A stretch of 64,000 bases of DNA from Bradyrhizobium sp. Ghvi (GTDB taxonomy: Bacteria; Pseudomonadota; Alphaproteobacteria; Rhizobiales; Xanthobacteraceae), in assembly GCF_900115265.1 (NCBI RefSeq), contig NZ_FOVU01000001.1, positions 965,001 through 1,029,000 on the forward strand. Direction: 5' to 3'. The translations under genes and the position numbers were made by a program. Positions 41,864-51,950 of the stretch are shown one piece after another. Under the pieces are notes generated by a model, which searched no databases, was not told where the DNA came from, and saw nothing but the letters and a program-made list of their open reading frames with translations. Each line of letters starts with the position of its first letter. Position 1 is the first letter of the stretch.

Positions 41864-43380
41864 GCGAACCAGCCAAACTCTCCGTCGCGCTCCACAACGA
41901 GACGGCTACTGAGCAATTGATGGCCGACCTCGCGCTGCTGGTCGGGCCCGGCGATACCATCACGCTGACAGGCGATCTCGGCGCCGGGAAGACGGCGGCG
42001 GCGCGCAGCCTGATCCGCTATCTCGCCGGCGATGACGAACTGGAAGTGCCGAGCCCGACCTTCACGCTGGTGCAGGGCTACGAGCTGCCGGCATTTCCGG
42101 TCATGCATGCCGACCTCTACCGTGTGGAAGATGAAGGCGAACTCGAGGAGATCGGGCTATCGCCGCTGCCCGATGCCACGCTGGTCCTGATCGAATGGCC
42201 CGAGCGTGCGTCATCGGCGATGCCGGAAGATCGCATCGACATAGCACTGTCGCATCGCCCCGCGCTGGGCTCGAATGCGCGCGGTGCCGACATCACCGGC
42301 TACGGCAAGAGCGCCGCGACCGTTGCGCGGCTGAAGGCGCTGCGCGAATTCCTCGACGCCTCGGGCTACATCGACGCCGACCGCAAACGCATGGCAGGCG
42401 ATGCCTCGACCCGCTCCTATGCGCGCCTGATCCGCGACGAGGACATCGTCATCCTCATGAACTCGCCGCAGCGCCCCGATGGCGCTGCGATCTACGATGG
42501 CAGGTCCTACAGCGCCGCGGTCCATCTCGCCGAGAACATCAAGCCGTTCGTCGCCGTCGACGAAGGTTTGCGCGCGCAAGGAGTTTCCGCACCGAAGATC
42601 CACCATGTCGATCTCGACCACGGCTTCCTGATCTCGGAAGATTTCGGCAGCGAAGGCGTGATTGAAGGCAATCCGCCACGTCCAGTTCCCGAACGCTATG
42701 AGGCCGCAACCGACGTGCTGGCCGTGCTGCATGGCAAGTCATTGCCGGAAACGCTGCCGCTGGACGGGCAGACCTACACGATCCCTGTTTTCGACACCGA
42801 GGCGCTGCTGATCGAGATCGGCTTGATGCCGGAATGGTATCTGCCCGACCGTAACGCACCGCTGAGCAAGGAGAAGCGCGCGGAGTTCTTCGCGATGTGG
42901 CGCGAATTGCTGAAGAAGCCGCTGGCCGCGCCGAAGACCTGGATCATTCGCGACTATCACTCGCCCAATCTGATCTGGCTCGCCGATCGTACCGGCATCG
43001 CACGCGTCGGGGTGATCGATTTCCAGGACACCGTGCTCGGGCCGCGCTCCTATGACGTGGTGTCGCTGCTGCAGGACGCCCGCATCGACGTGCCTGAAGC
43101 GCTCGAGCTGACGCTGCTGTCGCGCTACATCAAGGCGCGCCGCACTGAGGATGCGAGCTTCGATCCAGCCGGCTTTGCCGAGCTCTATGCCATCATGTCG
43201 GCGCAGCGCAACACGCGCCTGCTCGGCACCTTCGCCCGGCTCAACCGCCGCGACGGCAAGCCGCATTATCTGCGCCACCAGCCGCGGATCTGGGCCTACC
43301 TCCAGCGCTCGCTCGCGCATCCCACCCTTGAGCCTTTGCGCGACTGGTACCTCGCCAACGTCCCGCCCCCCTTATCCTGA
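41860..43380 (+). CDS. Fusion of TsaE and AmgK (sugar kinase)
   Basis: A 506-residue two-enzyme protein. Residues 1-150 are TsaE, the ATPase of the tRNA t6A modification complex, with Walker A TGDLGAGKTAAARSLIRYL and PSPTFTLVQGYE. Residues about 160-500 form an aminoglycoside phosphotransferase-like kinase with GDASTRSYARLI, the catalytic loop IRDYHSPNLIW and IDFQDTVLGPRSYD, corresponding to AmgK, the anomeric MurNAc/GlcNAc kinase of cell wall recycling. murU two genes downstream is the next enzyme of that route. The ATG overlaps the divL stop. A fusion of these two is known from alphaproteobacteria. Confidence 0.9.
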   Translation: MSEPAKLSVALHNETATEQLMADLALLVGPGDTITLTGDLGAGKTAAARSLIRYLAGDDELEVPSPTFTLVQGYELPAFPVMHADLYRVEDEGELEEIGLSPLPDATLVLIEWPERASSAMPEDRIDIALSHRPALGSNARGADITGYGKSAATVARLKALREFLDASGYIDADRKRMAGDASTRSYARLIRDEDIVILMNSPQRPDGAAIYDGRSYSAAVHLAENIKPFVAVDEGLRAQGVSAPKIHHVDLDHGFLISEDFGSEGVIEGNPPRPVPERYEAATDVLAVLHGKSLPETLPLDGQTYTIPVFDTEALLIEIGLMPEWYLPDRNAPLSKEKRAEFFAMWRELLKKPLAAPKTWIIRDYHSPNLIWLADRTGIARVGVIDFQDTVLGPRSYDVVSLLQDARIDVPEALELTLLSRYIKARRTEDASFDPAGFAELYAIMSAQRNTRLLGTFARLNRRDGKPHYLRHQPRIWAYLQRSLAHPTLEPLRDWYLANVPPPLS

Positions 43381-43467
43381 ACATGAACCGGTTTACCGGC
43401 TGTTAGCCATCGCACCGGTATTCTCGCCCGCAGGCAGCCGGATGAATACGGGGCTGGAGCAGGGCAG

Positions 43468-43785
43468 ATGGCGGTCAAGGCGGACCATCGCGGGACCAAC
43501 AGGGTTGTTTTCGAACGTGGGGTACCGGCCCAGATGATGGGAATCGACGGCACCTGGCGGCGCGAATGCACCATGGAGGACGTCTCCGAGAGCGGCGCCA
43601 AGCTGACCATCGACGGCTCGGTCGAGGGTCTGCACCTGAAGGAATTTTTTCTCGTGCTGTCGTCCACCGGACTCGCCTACCGGCGCTGCGAACTGGCCTG
43701 GGTGAATGGCGACCAGATCGGCGTCAATTTCCTGAAAGCCGGCGACAAGAAGAAAAAGGCGCGTTCCACAGCCGCTGGGGCGTGA
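43468..43785 (+). CDS. PilZ domain protein
   Basis: A 105-residue single PilZ domain. The cyclic-di-GMP signature is present: RGTNR (R-x3-R) near residue 8 and DVSESGAKL (D/N-x-S-x-x-G) at about 37, followed by the strand pattern FFLVLSSTGLAYRRCELAWVNGDQIGVNFL in pieces. The C-terminus is Lys-rich. It may thus bind cyclic-di-GMP. It lies between the AmgK fusion and murU, which suggests, but does not prove, a link between cyclic-di-GMP and wall recycling or cell cycle. Confidence 0.87.
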   Translation: MAVKADHRGTNRVVFERGVPAQMMGIDGTWRRECTMEDVSESGAKLTIDGSVEGLHLKEFFLVLSSTGLAYRRCELAWVNGDQIGVNFLKAGDKKKKARSTAAGA

Positions 43786-43908
43786 CGGCAACACACGTCG
43801 CACAACCGTCACGGCGGGTGGCTAAGGCGGTTCAGACGCGGTGCGGCGGGCCGGGGCCCGTGCTAGGCTGCCGCGGCACAGAGATTTCGAGGTTCGAGAA
43901 AGCGAAGG

Positions 43909-44631
43909 ATGTCCGTCAAACCGACCAAAGCCATGGTGCTCGCCGCGGGGTTCGGCCTGCGCATGCGTCCGCTGACGGACAAGATGCCGAAGCCGATGGT
44001 GCCGGTGGCGGGACAGCCGCTGCTCGACCACGTGCTCGACAAGCTCGGCCTAGCCGGCGTCACCGAAGCGGTGGTCAATGTGCACTATCTGCCGGACCAG
44101 ATCATCGAGCACACCGCAACGCGCCAGCATCCGCGCGTGATCATTTCGGACGAGCGCGACCAGGTGCTCGGCACCGGCGGCGGCGTGGTCAAGGCGCTGC
44201 CGCTGCTCGGCGATGCGCCGTTCTTCCACGTCAATTCCGACACGCTGTGGATCGATGGCGTGCGCTCCAATCTGGCGCGGCTTGCCGAAAACTTCGACCC
44301 CGCGCGCATGGACATCCTGCTGCTGATGGCGCCGACCGCGACCAGCATCGGCTATAGCGGCCGCGGCGATTACGGCATGCTGCCCGACGGCGCCTTGCGC
44401 AAGCGCAAGGAAAAAGAGATCGTTCCGTTCGTCTATGCCGGCGCGGCCATCCTGTCGCCGACGATCTTCGAAGGTGCGCCGCAGGGCGAGTTCTCGCTGA
44501 CCAAAATGTTCGACCGCGCCAATGAGCAGGAGCGCCTGTTCGGCCTGCGCCTCGACGGCGTGTGGATGCATGTCGGCACGCCCGATGCGATTCACGCCGC
44601 CGAAGAGGCGTTTCTGGAGAGCGTGGCGTAA
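43909..44631 (+). CDS. murU: N-acetylmuramate alpha-1-phosphate uridylyltransferase MurU
   Basis: A 240-residue nucleotidyltransferase with the signature MVLAAGFGLRMRPLTDKMPKPMVPVAGQPLL in pieces (G-x-G-x-R and the Lys of PKPM), metal-binding FHVNSDTLW, and VGTPDAIHAAE at the end. The pairing with AmgK just upstream marks it as MurU, which makes UDP-MurNAc from MurNAc-1-phosphate and bypasses the fosfomycin target MurA. Without this context a glucose-1-phosphate or mannose-1-phosphate transferase would be the alternative. Confidence 0.92.
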   Translation: MSVKPTKAMVLAAGFGLRMRPLTDKMPKPMVPVAGQPLLDHVLDKLGLAGVTEAVVNVHYLPDQIIEHTATRQHPRVIISDERDQVLGTGGGVVKALPLLGDAPFFHVNSDTLWIDGVRSNLARLAENFDPARMDILLLMAPTATSIGYSGRGDYGMLPDGALRKRKEKEIVPFVYAGAAILSPTIFEGAPQGEFSLTKMFDRANEQERLFGLRLDGVWMHVGTPDAIHAAEEAFLESVA

Positions 44632-44656
44632 GCCTACTCCAAGCACGGTGCCGGAG

Positions 44657-44766
44657 CGTGGGTTAGCTTGCGGTCGCGCGAAGCGCGATCCGCGGGCGTG
44701 ACCCACCAGTTCTGTCACTGTGGAAACCAAAGAGGTGGGTTACGCTGACGCTAATCCACCCTACGA
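44657..44766. repeat. Dispersed palindromic repeat, family E
   Basis: GTGGGTTAGCTTGCGGTCGC opens the unit; GTGACCCACC and GGTGGGTTACGC follow and TAATCCACCCTACG closes it, with an inner CGCGCGAAGCGCG. It sits in the 229-base gap between murU and addB. Confidence 0.7.
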
Positions 44767-44860
44767 AGCCCCCGCCGAACAGCGGGGACGACTTCCTTCC
44801 GACCCATGACCATTTGAATCGGCGTCCCTATATTGCCTGATCCTTCGAATCAGGCAGCCC

Positions 44861-47800
44861 ATGCGCGTCTTCAGCGTTCCGCTCTCAGTTCCGTTCCTGC
44901 GCACCATCGTCTCGGCTCTGCTCGACGGCAGGCTGGTGGACGGGTTCGAGGCGCGCAGGGAACCGGCGCGGCTGGCCGATGCCACGCTGTACCTGCCGAC
45001 GCGGCGTGCCATGCGCGTCGTCCGCGAGATCTTTCTCGCCGAGATGAAGGCCGATGCCGTGGTGCTGCCGCGCATCGTTGCGCTCGGCGACATCGACGAG
45101 GACGAGCTCGCTTTCACTGACGAAGGCGAGCAGTTTTCCGGCGCCACGCCGCTCGAGATTCCGCCGCGGCTGGACGAGCTCGAACGGCGCCTGACGCTGG
45201 CGCAGCTCGTTGCCGCCTGGGCCAAGGGCCCGGTGCTGGCGCCGCTGGTGGTCGGCGGCCCCGCCTCGACGCTGGCGCTGGCCGGCGACCTCGCCCGTTT
45301 GATCGACGACATGGTGACGCGCGGCGTCGAATGGAGCGCGCTCGACGGGCTGGTGCCTGATAACCTCGATCGCTACTGGCAGCATTCGCTCGACTTCCTG
45401 CGCATCGCGCGCATCGCCTGGCCGCAACATCTCGCCGAGATCAACCGGATCGAGCCGGCGGCGCGGCGCGATCTCCTGATCGCGGCGGAGGCCAAACGGC
45501 TGACCGCGCATCCCAATGGCCCCGTGATCGCGGCCGGCTCGACCGGCTCAATGCCGGCGACCGCTAAGTTTTTGCACGCTGTCGCTTCGCTGCCGCACGG
45601 CGCGGTGGTGCTTCCGGGTCTCGACACCGATCTCGACGACGACGCCTGGCGCAGCATTGGGGGCAGCAGGGACCTGCTCGGCATCACCGAGAATCCCAGC
45701 TCGAACCATCCGCAATATGCGATGCACGCGCTGCTGGAGCGCTTCGGGATCAAGCGCAGCGATGTCGAGATTCTCTCGCCGCCGGCGGACGACGGCCGCG
45801 ATCTGCTCGCATCCGAATCGATGCGGCCCTCCGCCAAGACGGAAGCCTGGCACGACCGGCTGAAGCAGCCCGATGTCGCCGCGAAGATTGTTGGCGGCAT
45901 GAAAAACCTCGCGGTGGTCGAAGCGCCAAATCCGGAAATGGAAGCGCTTGCCATCGCCATCGCGATGCGCGAGGCGCGGCATCTGGACAAATCGGCGGCG
46001 CTGGTGACGCCCGACCGCGCGCTGGCGCGACGCGTCACGGCCGCGCTCACGCGATGGGATCTCGCCTTCGATGATTCCGGCGGCGATGTGCTGATGGAAA
46101 CCTCCGCCGGCGTGTTCGCCCGGCTCGCAGCGGAGGCGGCGACCAAGGGCCTGGAGCCGCCGACGCTGCTGGCGATGCTGAAGCATCCGCTGTGCCGGCT
46201 CGGCCGCGCACCCGGCGCATGGAAGGCGGCGCTCGAGGACCTCGAGCTTGCGGTGCTACGCGGCACGCGCCCGCCGGCAGGCACGGGCGGTCTCCTGCGC
46301 GAATTCAACCGCTTTCGCGAGGAGCTTGCGAAACTCTGGCGCAGCGAGGCCTCGGCGCTGCACGCCGCCGAGCCGCGCGCGCGTCTCAAGGCGGAGGATC
46401 TCGACCGCATCCAGGCGCTGATCGACACGTTGCAGAAGGCGCTGGCGCCGATCGAGAGTCTCGCGGCATCGAAGCCGTTCGACTTCGCCGAGCTCGCGCA
46501 TCGCCATCGCGAGATCATGATCGAGCTGTCGCGCGACGAGCAGGGTGTTCCGCTCGCCTTCGAGGAGCGTGAAGGCCTCGCGCTCGCGCGCGCCTTCGAC
46601 GATCTCTTGCGCGGCGGCACGACCAGCGGCTTGATGGTGACGCTGCCCGACTATGCCGATGTCTTCCAGACCGCATTCGGCGACCGCGCCGTGCGCCGGC
46701 GCGACAAGCCCGGCGCGCGCCTGCAGATCTACGGCCCGCTGGAATCGCGCCTGATGCAGGCCGACCGCATCATCATCGGCGGGCTGATCGAGGGCGTCTG
46801 GCCGCCGGCCCCGCGGATCGATCCCTGGCTGAGCCGGCCGATGCGGCACGAGCTTGGGCTCGACCTGCCGGAGCGCCGTATCGGCCTCTCCGCACACGAC
46901 TTCGCGCAGCTGCTCGGCGGCGACGAGGTAATTCTCACCCATTCCGCCAAGGCCGGCGGCGCGCCCGCCGTGGCCTCGCGCTTCCTGCACCGGCTTGAAG
47001 CCGTCGCGGGCGACGAGCTCTGGAAGGCGGCTGTCCGCGCCGGCGAAAAATACGTGCAGTTCGCGGGCGCGCTGGATCAGCCTGATAAGGTCGAGCCGAT
47101 CAAGCAGCCGGAGCCGCGACCGCCGTGCGCGACGCGGCCGCTGAAGATGTCGGTGACCGCGATCGAGGACTGGCTGCGCGATCCCTACACGATCTATGCA
47201 AAGTATATCCTGCGGCTCGATGCGCTCGATCCCGTCGACATGCCGCTCTCGGCCGCCGATCGCGGCTCGGCGATCCACGATGCGATCGGCGAATTCACGG
47301 AAACCTATGCGGTGCGTCTGCCCGATAATCCTGCCCGCGTGCTGCGTGCGATCGGCGAGAAGCATTTTGCGCCGCTGATGGAGCGCCCCGAGGCGCGGGC
47401 GCTGTGGTGGCCGCGCTTCCAGCGCATCTCGCACTGGTTCGGCGAATGGGAGACGGCGCGGCGCGATGCAATCGAAGCCATCGCCGCGGAGACCCGCGGC
47501 GAGATCTCGATCCCACTCGACCATGGCCGCAGCTTCCGCCTCTCCGCCCGCGCGGATCGGATCGAGCGGCGCCAGGGCGGCAGCTATGCCATCCTCGACT
47601 ACAAGACCGGCCAGCCACCGACCGGCAAGCAGGTTCGCATGGGCCTGTCGCCGCAGCTGACGCTGGAAGCAGCGATCCTGCGCGAAGGCGGCTTTCCTGA
47701 CATCGACGCGGGGGCGTCGGTGAGCCAGCTCGTCTATGTCCGCCTGAGCGGCAACAATCCGCCGGGCGAGGAGCGCATCCTCGAGCTCAAATACAAACCG

Positions 47801-48004
47801 GGCGACGAGCCGCAGCCGCCGGACACGGCAGCCGCCGAGGCGCGCGCCAAGCTCGAGGCGCTGATCCGCGCTTTCGAGGACGAGAACCAGCCCTACACCT
47901 CGCTGAACCTGCCGATGTGGGCGAACCGCTACGGCACCTATGACGATCTCGCCCGGATCAAGGAATGGTCCGCGGCCGGCGGATTGGGGATCGAGGAATG
48001 GTGA
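44861..48004 (+). CDS. addB: Double-strand break repair protein AddB
   Basis: AddB is the non-translocating helicase-like and nuclease subunit of AddAB, the RecBCD counterpart of alphaproteobacteria. The 1047-residue protein has helicase-like motifs in the N-terminal half and a C-terminal PD-(D/E)xK nuclease around residue 900 (YAILDYKTGQPPTGKQVRMG). I do not see the four cysteines of the iron-sulfur staple found in Bacillus AddB, which is usual for this branch. The addA ATG overlaps its stop, so the complex is made in balance. Confidence 0.94.
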   Translation: MRVFSVPLSVPFLRTIVSALLDGRLVDGFEARREPARLADATLYLPTRRAMRVVREIFLAEMKADAVVLPRIVALGDIDEDELAFTDEGEQFSGATPLEIPPRLDELERRLTLAQLVAAWAKGPVLAPLVVGGPASTLALAGDLARLIDDMVTRGVEWSALDGLVPDNLDRYWQHSLDFLRIARIAWPQHLAEINRIEPAARRDLLIAAEAKRLTAHPNGPVIAAGSTGSMPATAKFLHAVASLPHGAVVLPGLDTDLDDDAWRSIGGSRDLLGITENPSSNHPQYAMHALLERFGIKRSDVEILSPPADDGRDLLASESMRPSAKTEAWHDRLKQPDVAAKIVGGMKNLAVVEAPNPEMEALAIAIAMREARHLDKSAALVTPDRALARRVTAALTRWDLAFDDSGGDVLMETSAGVFARLAAEAATKGLEPPTLLAMLKHPLCRLGRAPGAWKAALEDLELAVLRGTRPPAGTGGLLREFNRFREELAKLWRSEASALHAAEPRARLKAEDLDRIQALIDTLQKALAPIESLAASKPFDFAELAHRHREIMIELSRDEQGVPLAFEEREGLALARAFDDLLRGGTTSGLMVTLPDYADVFQTAFGDRAVRRRDKPGARLQIYGPLESRLMQADRIIIGGLIEGVWPPAPRIDPWLSRPMRHELGLDLPERRIGLSAHDFAQLLGGDEVILTHSAKAGGAPAVASRFLHRLEAVAGDELWKAAVRAGEKYVQFAGALDQPDKVEPIKQPEPRPPCATRPLKMSVTAIEDWLRDPYTIYAKYILRLDALDPVDMPLSAADRGSAIHDAIGEFTETYAVRLPDNPARVLRAIGEKHFAPLMERPEARALWWPRFQRISHWFGEWETARRDAIEAIAAETRGEISIPLDHGRSFRLSARADRIERRQGGSYAILDYKTGQPPTGKQVRMGLSPQLTLEAAILREGGFPDIDAGASVSQLVYVRLSGNNPPGEERILELKYKPGDEPQPPDTAAAEARAKLEALIRAFEDENQPYTSLNLPMWANRYGTYDDLARIKEWSAAGGLGIEEW

Positions 48005-51000
48005 AGGCCCCGCGTCCCATCCCTGACGAGGTTCGCGCGCGGCAGCAGCGCGCGTCCGATCCGACCGCGTCCGCCTTCGTCTCGGCCAATGCCGGCTCGG
48101 GCAAGACGCATGTGCTGGTGCAGCGCGTGATCCGACTGCTGCTGTCGGGCGTACCGCCGGAAAAGATCCTCTGCATCACCTTCACCAAGGCCGCGGCCGC
48201 CAACATGGCCGAGCGCGTGTTCACGACGCTCGGCCATTGGGTGACGCTTGACGATGCCCGGCTCGACGCCGCGATCCGCGCGGTGGGCATTCCGCATCCC
48301 AATGCAAAGCTGCGGCGCGACGCACGGAAGCTGTTCGCTTGCGCCTTGGAGACGCCCGGCGGGTTGAAGGTGCAGACCATCCACGCGCTGTGTACACGCC
48401 TGCTCCAGCAGTTCCCGTTCGAGGCCAACGTGCCGGCGCGCTTTGCCGTCATGGACGATCGCGACCAGACCGACATGATGGAGCGCGCTAACCTGAAGGT
48501 GTTACTCGAGGCCGCGCGCGATCCTGACAGCGTCACCGGCCGCGCGCTGCTGACCGCGATGGCGAGCGCCGCCGACGTCACCTTCAAGGAGGTCGTGCGC
48601 GAGGCGTGCCTGAGCCGCGACCATTTCATGGCGTGGACCGATGAGGCCGGCAATGCCGTCGCAGCGGCTGCGCAGATGGCGACCGTGCTGGGCATCGATC
48701 CAAACGACCGCATCGAGGATATCGAGACGGAGATTCTCGACGGACCGTTCCTGCCGCGATCGCGCTGGGACGACATTGCGTTTGCGCTGGAGGACGGCAG
48801 CAAATCCGACAACGATCAGGCCGGCCGGCTCCGCGAAGCAAAAGCCTTCTCCGGCGCCGCGCAGGTCGACGCCTATCTCTGCGTCTTCCTCACGGATGAA
48901 AAGGCGCCGCGCAAGGCGGTGCTGACCAAGAAGTTCGGCGAGCACAATCCGTCCGTCGCACGCCTGTTCGAGAATGAAGCGTCTCGTCTCAACGGATTGA
49001 TCGAGAGGCGCCGCGCGGTGACCGTGCGCGACCGCACCGCGGCGCTGCTGCATATCGCAACCGCTGCCGCCGCGAACTACCGCCGCGAGAAGCAGGAGCG
49101 CGGCTTGCTCGACTATGACGATCTCATCGACAAGACGCTGGCGATGCTCGATCGCATCTCCTCGGGTTGGGTGCATTACAAACTCGACCGCGGCGTCGAT
49201 CACGTCCTGATCGACGAGGCCCAGGACACCAGCCCCCGGCAATGGGACATCGTCGCGCACATCATCTCGGAGTTCACCGCCGGCGAAGGCGCGCGCGAGG
49301 GGCTGAACCGCACCATCTTCGCGGTCGGCGACGAGAAGCAGTCGATCTTCTCGTTCCAGGGCGCAGCGCCGCACGAGTTCGACGCGCGCCGGCGCGAGCT
49401 GCATCGCAAGTTCACCGCGGCCGGACTGAAGTTCGATCCTGTTGCCTTCACCTATTCGTTCCGCTCCGGCGCGACCATCCTGCAATCGGTCGACCACGTC
49501 TTCCGCGATCCCGCGATCTACAAGAGCATCCATGCGGTCGAGATCGGCCATCCCCTGCACAATGCGCTCGCCGATGCCGGTCCCAGCGTGATCGAGCTCT
49601 GGGATCTCGCGGAGGCCGACGACCGGCAGGAGATCGAGGGTTGGCGCGCGCCGTTCGATGGCGTCGCCGTCACCAGCCCGGAGGTCAAGCTGGCCCGCCG
49701 TATCCAGGCCGAGATCAAGCGGTTGGTCGAGAGCGGCACGCTGACAGGCCACGAAGGCGAGCGGCGGCCGCTGCGCTATGGCGACATGCTGATCCTAGTC
49801 CGCCGGCGCGGCAACGCATTCGATGCGGTGATCCAGGCGCTGAAGCACGCCAACATCCCGGTCGCCGGCGCAGACCGGCTCAAGCTCACCGAGCATATCG
49901 CGATCATCGATTTGATGAATCTTGCGGACGCGCTGCTGCTGCCGCAGGACGACCTCGCGCTGGCGGTGGCGCTGAAGAGCCCGCTGTTCGGCCTCGACGA
50001 CGACGATCTGTTCCAGCTCGCCCATGACCGCAAAGGCTCGCTGCGTCGCGCGCTCGGGGAGCATGCGGCTGGAAGCGAGAGGCTCGCGACCGCGCTGCGG
50101 CGCCTGGAAGCCTGCGAGATTCGCGCGCGCGAGGAAACACCCTTCGCCTTCTATGCGTGGCTGCTCGGCGGCGACGGCGGCCGCGCGCGCATCCTGCGCC
50201 GGCTCGGCCATGAGGCCAACGACGCACTCGACGAATTCCTGGAGCTGTCTCTGAATTACGAGCGCAAGGCGCCGGCTTCGCTGCAAGGCTTCATGGCCTG
50301 GTTGCGCTCGGCCGACACCGAGGTGAAGCGCGACATGGAGATCTCGCGCGACGAGGTGCGGGTCATGACCGTGCATGGCGCCAAGGGCCTCGAGGCCTCC
50401 GTCGTGTTCATGGTGGACACCACGTCATCGCCCGCGGACTCGCAGCGGGTGCGCCTCATCCACGTGCCGCGCGGCAATGGCGGCGAGGTCGTGGTCTGGG
50501 CCGGGCGTAAGGCCGACGATCCCAAGCCGGTCGCCGACGCGCGCAAGGCCATGCTCGAAGAGACCGAGGACGAATATCGCCGCCTGCTCTATGTCGCAAT
50601 GACGCGTGCGGCCGACCGACTGATCGTCGGCGGCTGCATGCCCGGCAATGTGCGGACCGTCCGCAAGCTGAGCTGGTACGATCTGATCGACACCGGGCTT
50701 TCGGGCTCGGGCCTGGCGAAGGAGACGATCGAGACTCCGCTCGGCAAGGTCACCCGATTCGCCCGCCCGGAGGACGCCGTTGCACTCGGCCCGCCCGCGA
50801 CCTCAATAGAGCATTCGGTCACGCTGCCGGACTGGCTGCGGACGCCCGCACCACGCGAAATGAGCGAAGACGATCCGCTGCGCCCATCCGGCCAGGCGGC
50901 GGAGGAAGGTCGCAGCGTGCGATCAGGCGAATCGGTTCAGTCGCGCGCACTGGCATTGCAACGCGGCACGCTGGTGCACCGTCTCCTGCAATCCCTGCCC

Positions 51001-51507
51001 GAGATCGCCGTCGAGCGGCGGCGCGAGGCCGCGCTCGGCTTCATGGCGCGCAATGCCTCGGACTGGGCGGAGGCCGACCGTATTGCGCTCGCCGACAAGG
51101 TGCTTGCCCTGATTGCCGAGCCGCGCTTTGCGGCCGTGTTTGGCGCGGGCAGCCGGGCCGAGGTCGCCATAGTCGGCAAGCTCGACCGGCCCGGGCGAGC
51201 GCCGGCGCTGGTGTCAGGCCAGATCGACCGGCTGGTCGTTCGTCCGGAGGAGGTTTTGATCGTCGATTTCAAGACCAACCAGGCCGCGCCCAGGACCGCG
51301 GCCGAGGCGCCCGCCGCCTATGTTCGCCAGCTTGCGTTGTACCGGGCGGTGCTGTCGCGGCTTTATCCCCAAAAGCCCATCCGTGCCGTCCTGCTCTGGA
51401 CCGAGACCCTTGAATATATGGAGATTTCGGCCCCCGCGCTGGACGCGGCGCTGGCATCTGTTCATCTCGGTGTGAGCATCCTTGACCCGGCAAGGGGCCG
51501 TTCATAG
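47998..51507 (+). CDS. addA: Double-strand break repair helicase AddA
   Basis: AddA is a UvrD-type 3'-5' helicase with a nuclease domain. The 1169-residue protein has Walker A SANAGSGKTHVLVQRVI at residue 30, motif Ia TFTKAAAANMAERV, Walker B VDHVLIDEAQDTSPRQWDI, motif III VGDEKQSIFSFQGA, motifs V-VI (VMTVHGAKGLEA, LLYVAMTRAADRL) and the C-terminal nuclease VLIVDFKTNQ. The ATG at 47998 overlaps the addB stop; the frame opens 33 bases earlier but that would run inside addB without a ribosome site. trxA follows after 68 bases. Confidence 0.96.
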   Translation: MVKAPRPIPDEVRARQQRASDPTASAFVSANAGSGKTHVLVQRVIRLLLSGVPPEKILCITFTKAAAANMAERVFTTLGHWVTLDDARLDAAIRAVGIPHPNAKLRRDARKLFACALETPGGLKVQTIHALCTRLLQQFPFEANVPARFAVMDDRDQTDMMERANLKVLLEAARDPDSVTGRALLTAMASAADVTFKEVVREACLSRDHFMAWTDEAGNAVAAAAQMATVLGIDPNDRIEDIETEILDGPFLPRSRWDDIAFALEDGSKSDNDQAGRLREAKAFSGAAQVDAYLCVFLTDEKAPRKAVLTKKFGEHNPSVARLFENEASRLNGLIERRRAVTVRDRTAALLHIATAAAANYRREKQERGLLDYDDLIDKTLAMLDRISSGWVHYKLDRGVDHVLIDEAQDTSPRQWDIVAHIISEFTAGEGAREGLNRTIFAVGDEKQSIFSFQGAAPHEFDARRRELHRKFTAAGLKFDPVAFTYSFRSGATILQSVDHVFRDPAIYKSIHAVEIGHPLHNALADAGPSVIELWDLAEADDRQEIEGWRAPFDGVAVTSPEVKLARRIQAEIKRLVESGTLTGHEGERRPLRYGDMLILVRRRGNAFDAVIQALKHANIPVAGADRLKLTEHIAIIDLMNLADALLLPQDDLALAVALKSPLFGLDDDDLFQLAHDRKGSLRRALGEHAAGSERLATALRRLEACEIRAREETPFAFYAWLLGGDGGRARILRRLGHEANDALDEFLELSLNYERKAPASLQGFMAWLRSADTEVKRDMEISRDEVRVMTVHGAKGLEASVVFMVDTTSSPADSQRVRLIHVPRGNGGEVVVWAGRKADDPKPVADARKAMLEETEDEYRRLLYVAMTRAADRLIVGGCMPGNVRTVRKLSWYDLIDTGLSGSGLAKETIETPLGKVTRFARPEDAVALGPPATSIEHSVTLPDWLRTPAPREMSEDDPLRPSGQAAEEGRSVRSGESVQSRALALQRGTLVHRLLQSLPEIAVERRREAALGFMARNASDWAEADRIALADKVLALIAEPRFAAVFGAGSRAEVAIVGKLDRPGRAPALVSGQIDRLVVRPEEVLIVDFKTNQAAPRTAAEAPAAYVRQLALYRAVLSRLYPQKPIRAVLLWTETLEYMEISAPALDAALASVHLGVSILDPARGRS

Positions 51508-51575
51508 GTTGACGGCATGATCCCCGGCGCGATTCAGGTCGCGCCGCTTCTCTTTCAACCGAGTGAGGTACTCCA

Positions 51576-51896
51576 ATGGCCGTTGGCAAGGTTTCCGACA
51601 GCGATTTCGAAGCCGAAGTGCTCAAGGCGAACGGCCCCGTGGTCGTCGATTTCTGGGCCGAGTGGTGCGGACCCTGCCGCATGATCGCGCCCGCCCTCGA
51701 CGAGATCGCCGGCGCGATGGGCGACAAGGTCAAGATCGTCAAGCTCAACGTCGATGAGAGCCCGAAGACTGCGTCGAAATACGGCGTGATGTCGATCCCG
51801 ACCCTGATGATCTTCAAGGGCGGCGAGATGGCCTCCCGGCAGGTCGGCGCGGCGCCGAAGGCGAAGCTGCAGCAGTGGATCACCTCTGCGGTCTGA
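51576..51896 (+). CDS. trxA: Thioredoxin TrxA
   Basis: A 106-residue classical thioredoxin with the active-site WCGPC in [22 protein letters not shown], the cis-Pro in [13 protein letters not shown], and Asp in VVVDFWA. It reduces cytosolic disulfides, including those of ribonucleotide reductase. No signal peptide. Position at the end of the addB-addA run is conserved in Rhizobiales. A bidirectional terminator follows at 51922. Confidence 0.97.
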   Translation: MAVGKVSDSDFEAEVLKANGPVVVDFWAEWCGPCRMIAPALDEIAGAMGDKVKIVKLNVDESPKTASKYGVMSIPTLMIFKGGEMASRQVGAAPKAKLQQWITSAV

Positions 51897-51921
51897 TCCA
51901 CCGCGGCACATGATTTTCGAC

Positions 51922-51950
51922 AACGGCCGGCGCCTCGCCGGCCGTTTTAT
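51922..51950. terminator. Bidirectional terminator between trxA and marR
   Basis: A perfect 11-bp stem, AACGGCCGGCG and CGCCGGCCGTT, with a CCT loop and T-rich right flank, 26 bases after the trxA stop. The marR stop codon (TAA on the minus strand) overlaps its right edge, so it can serve both converging units. Confidence 0.82.
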
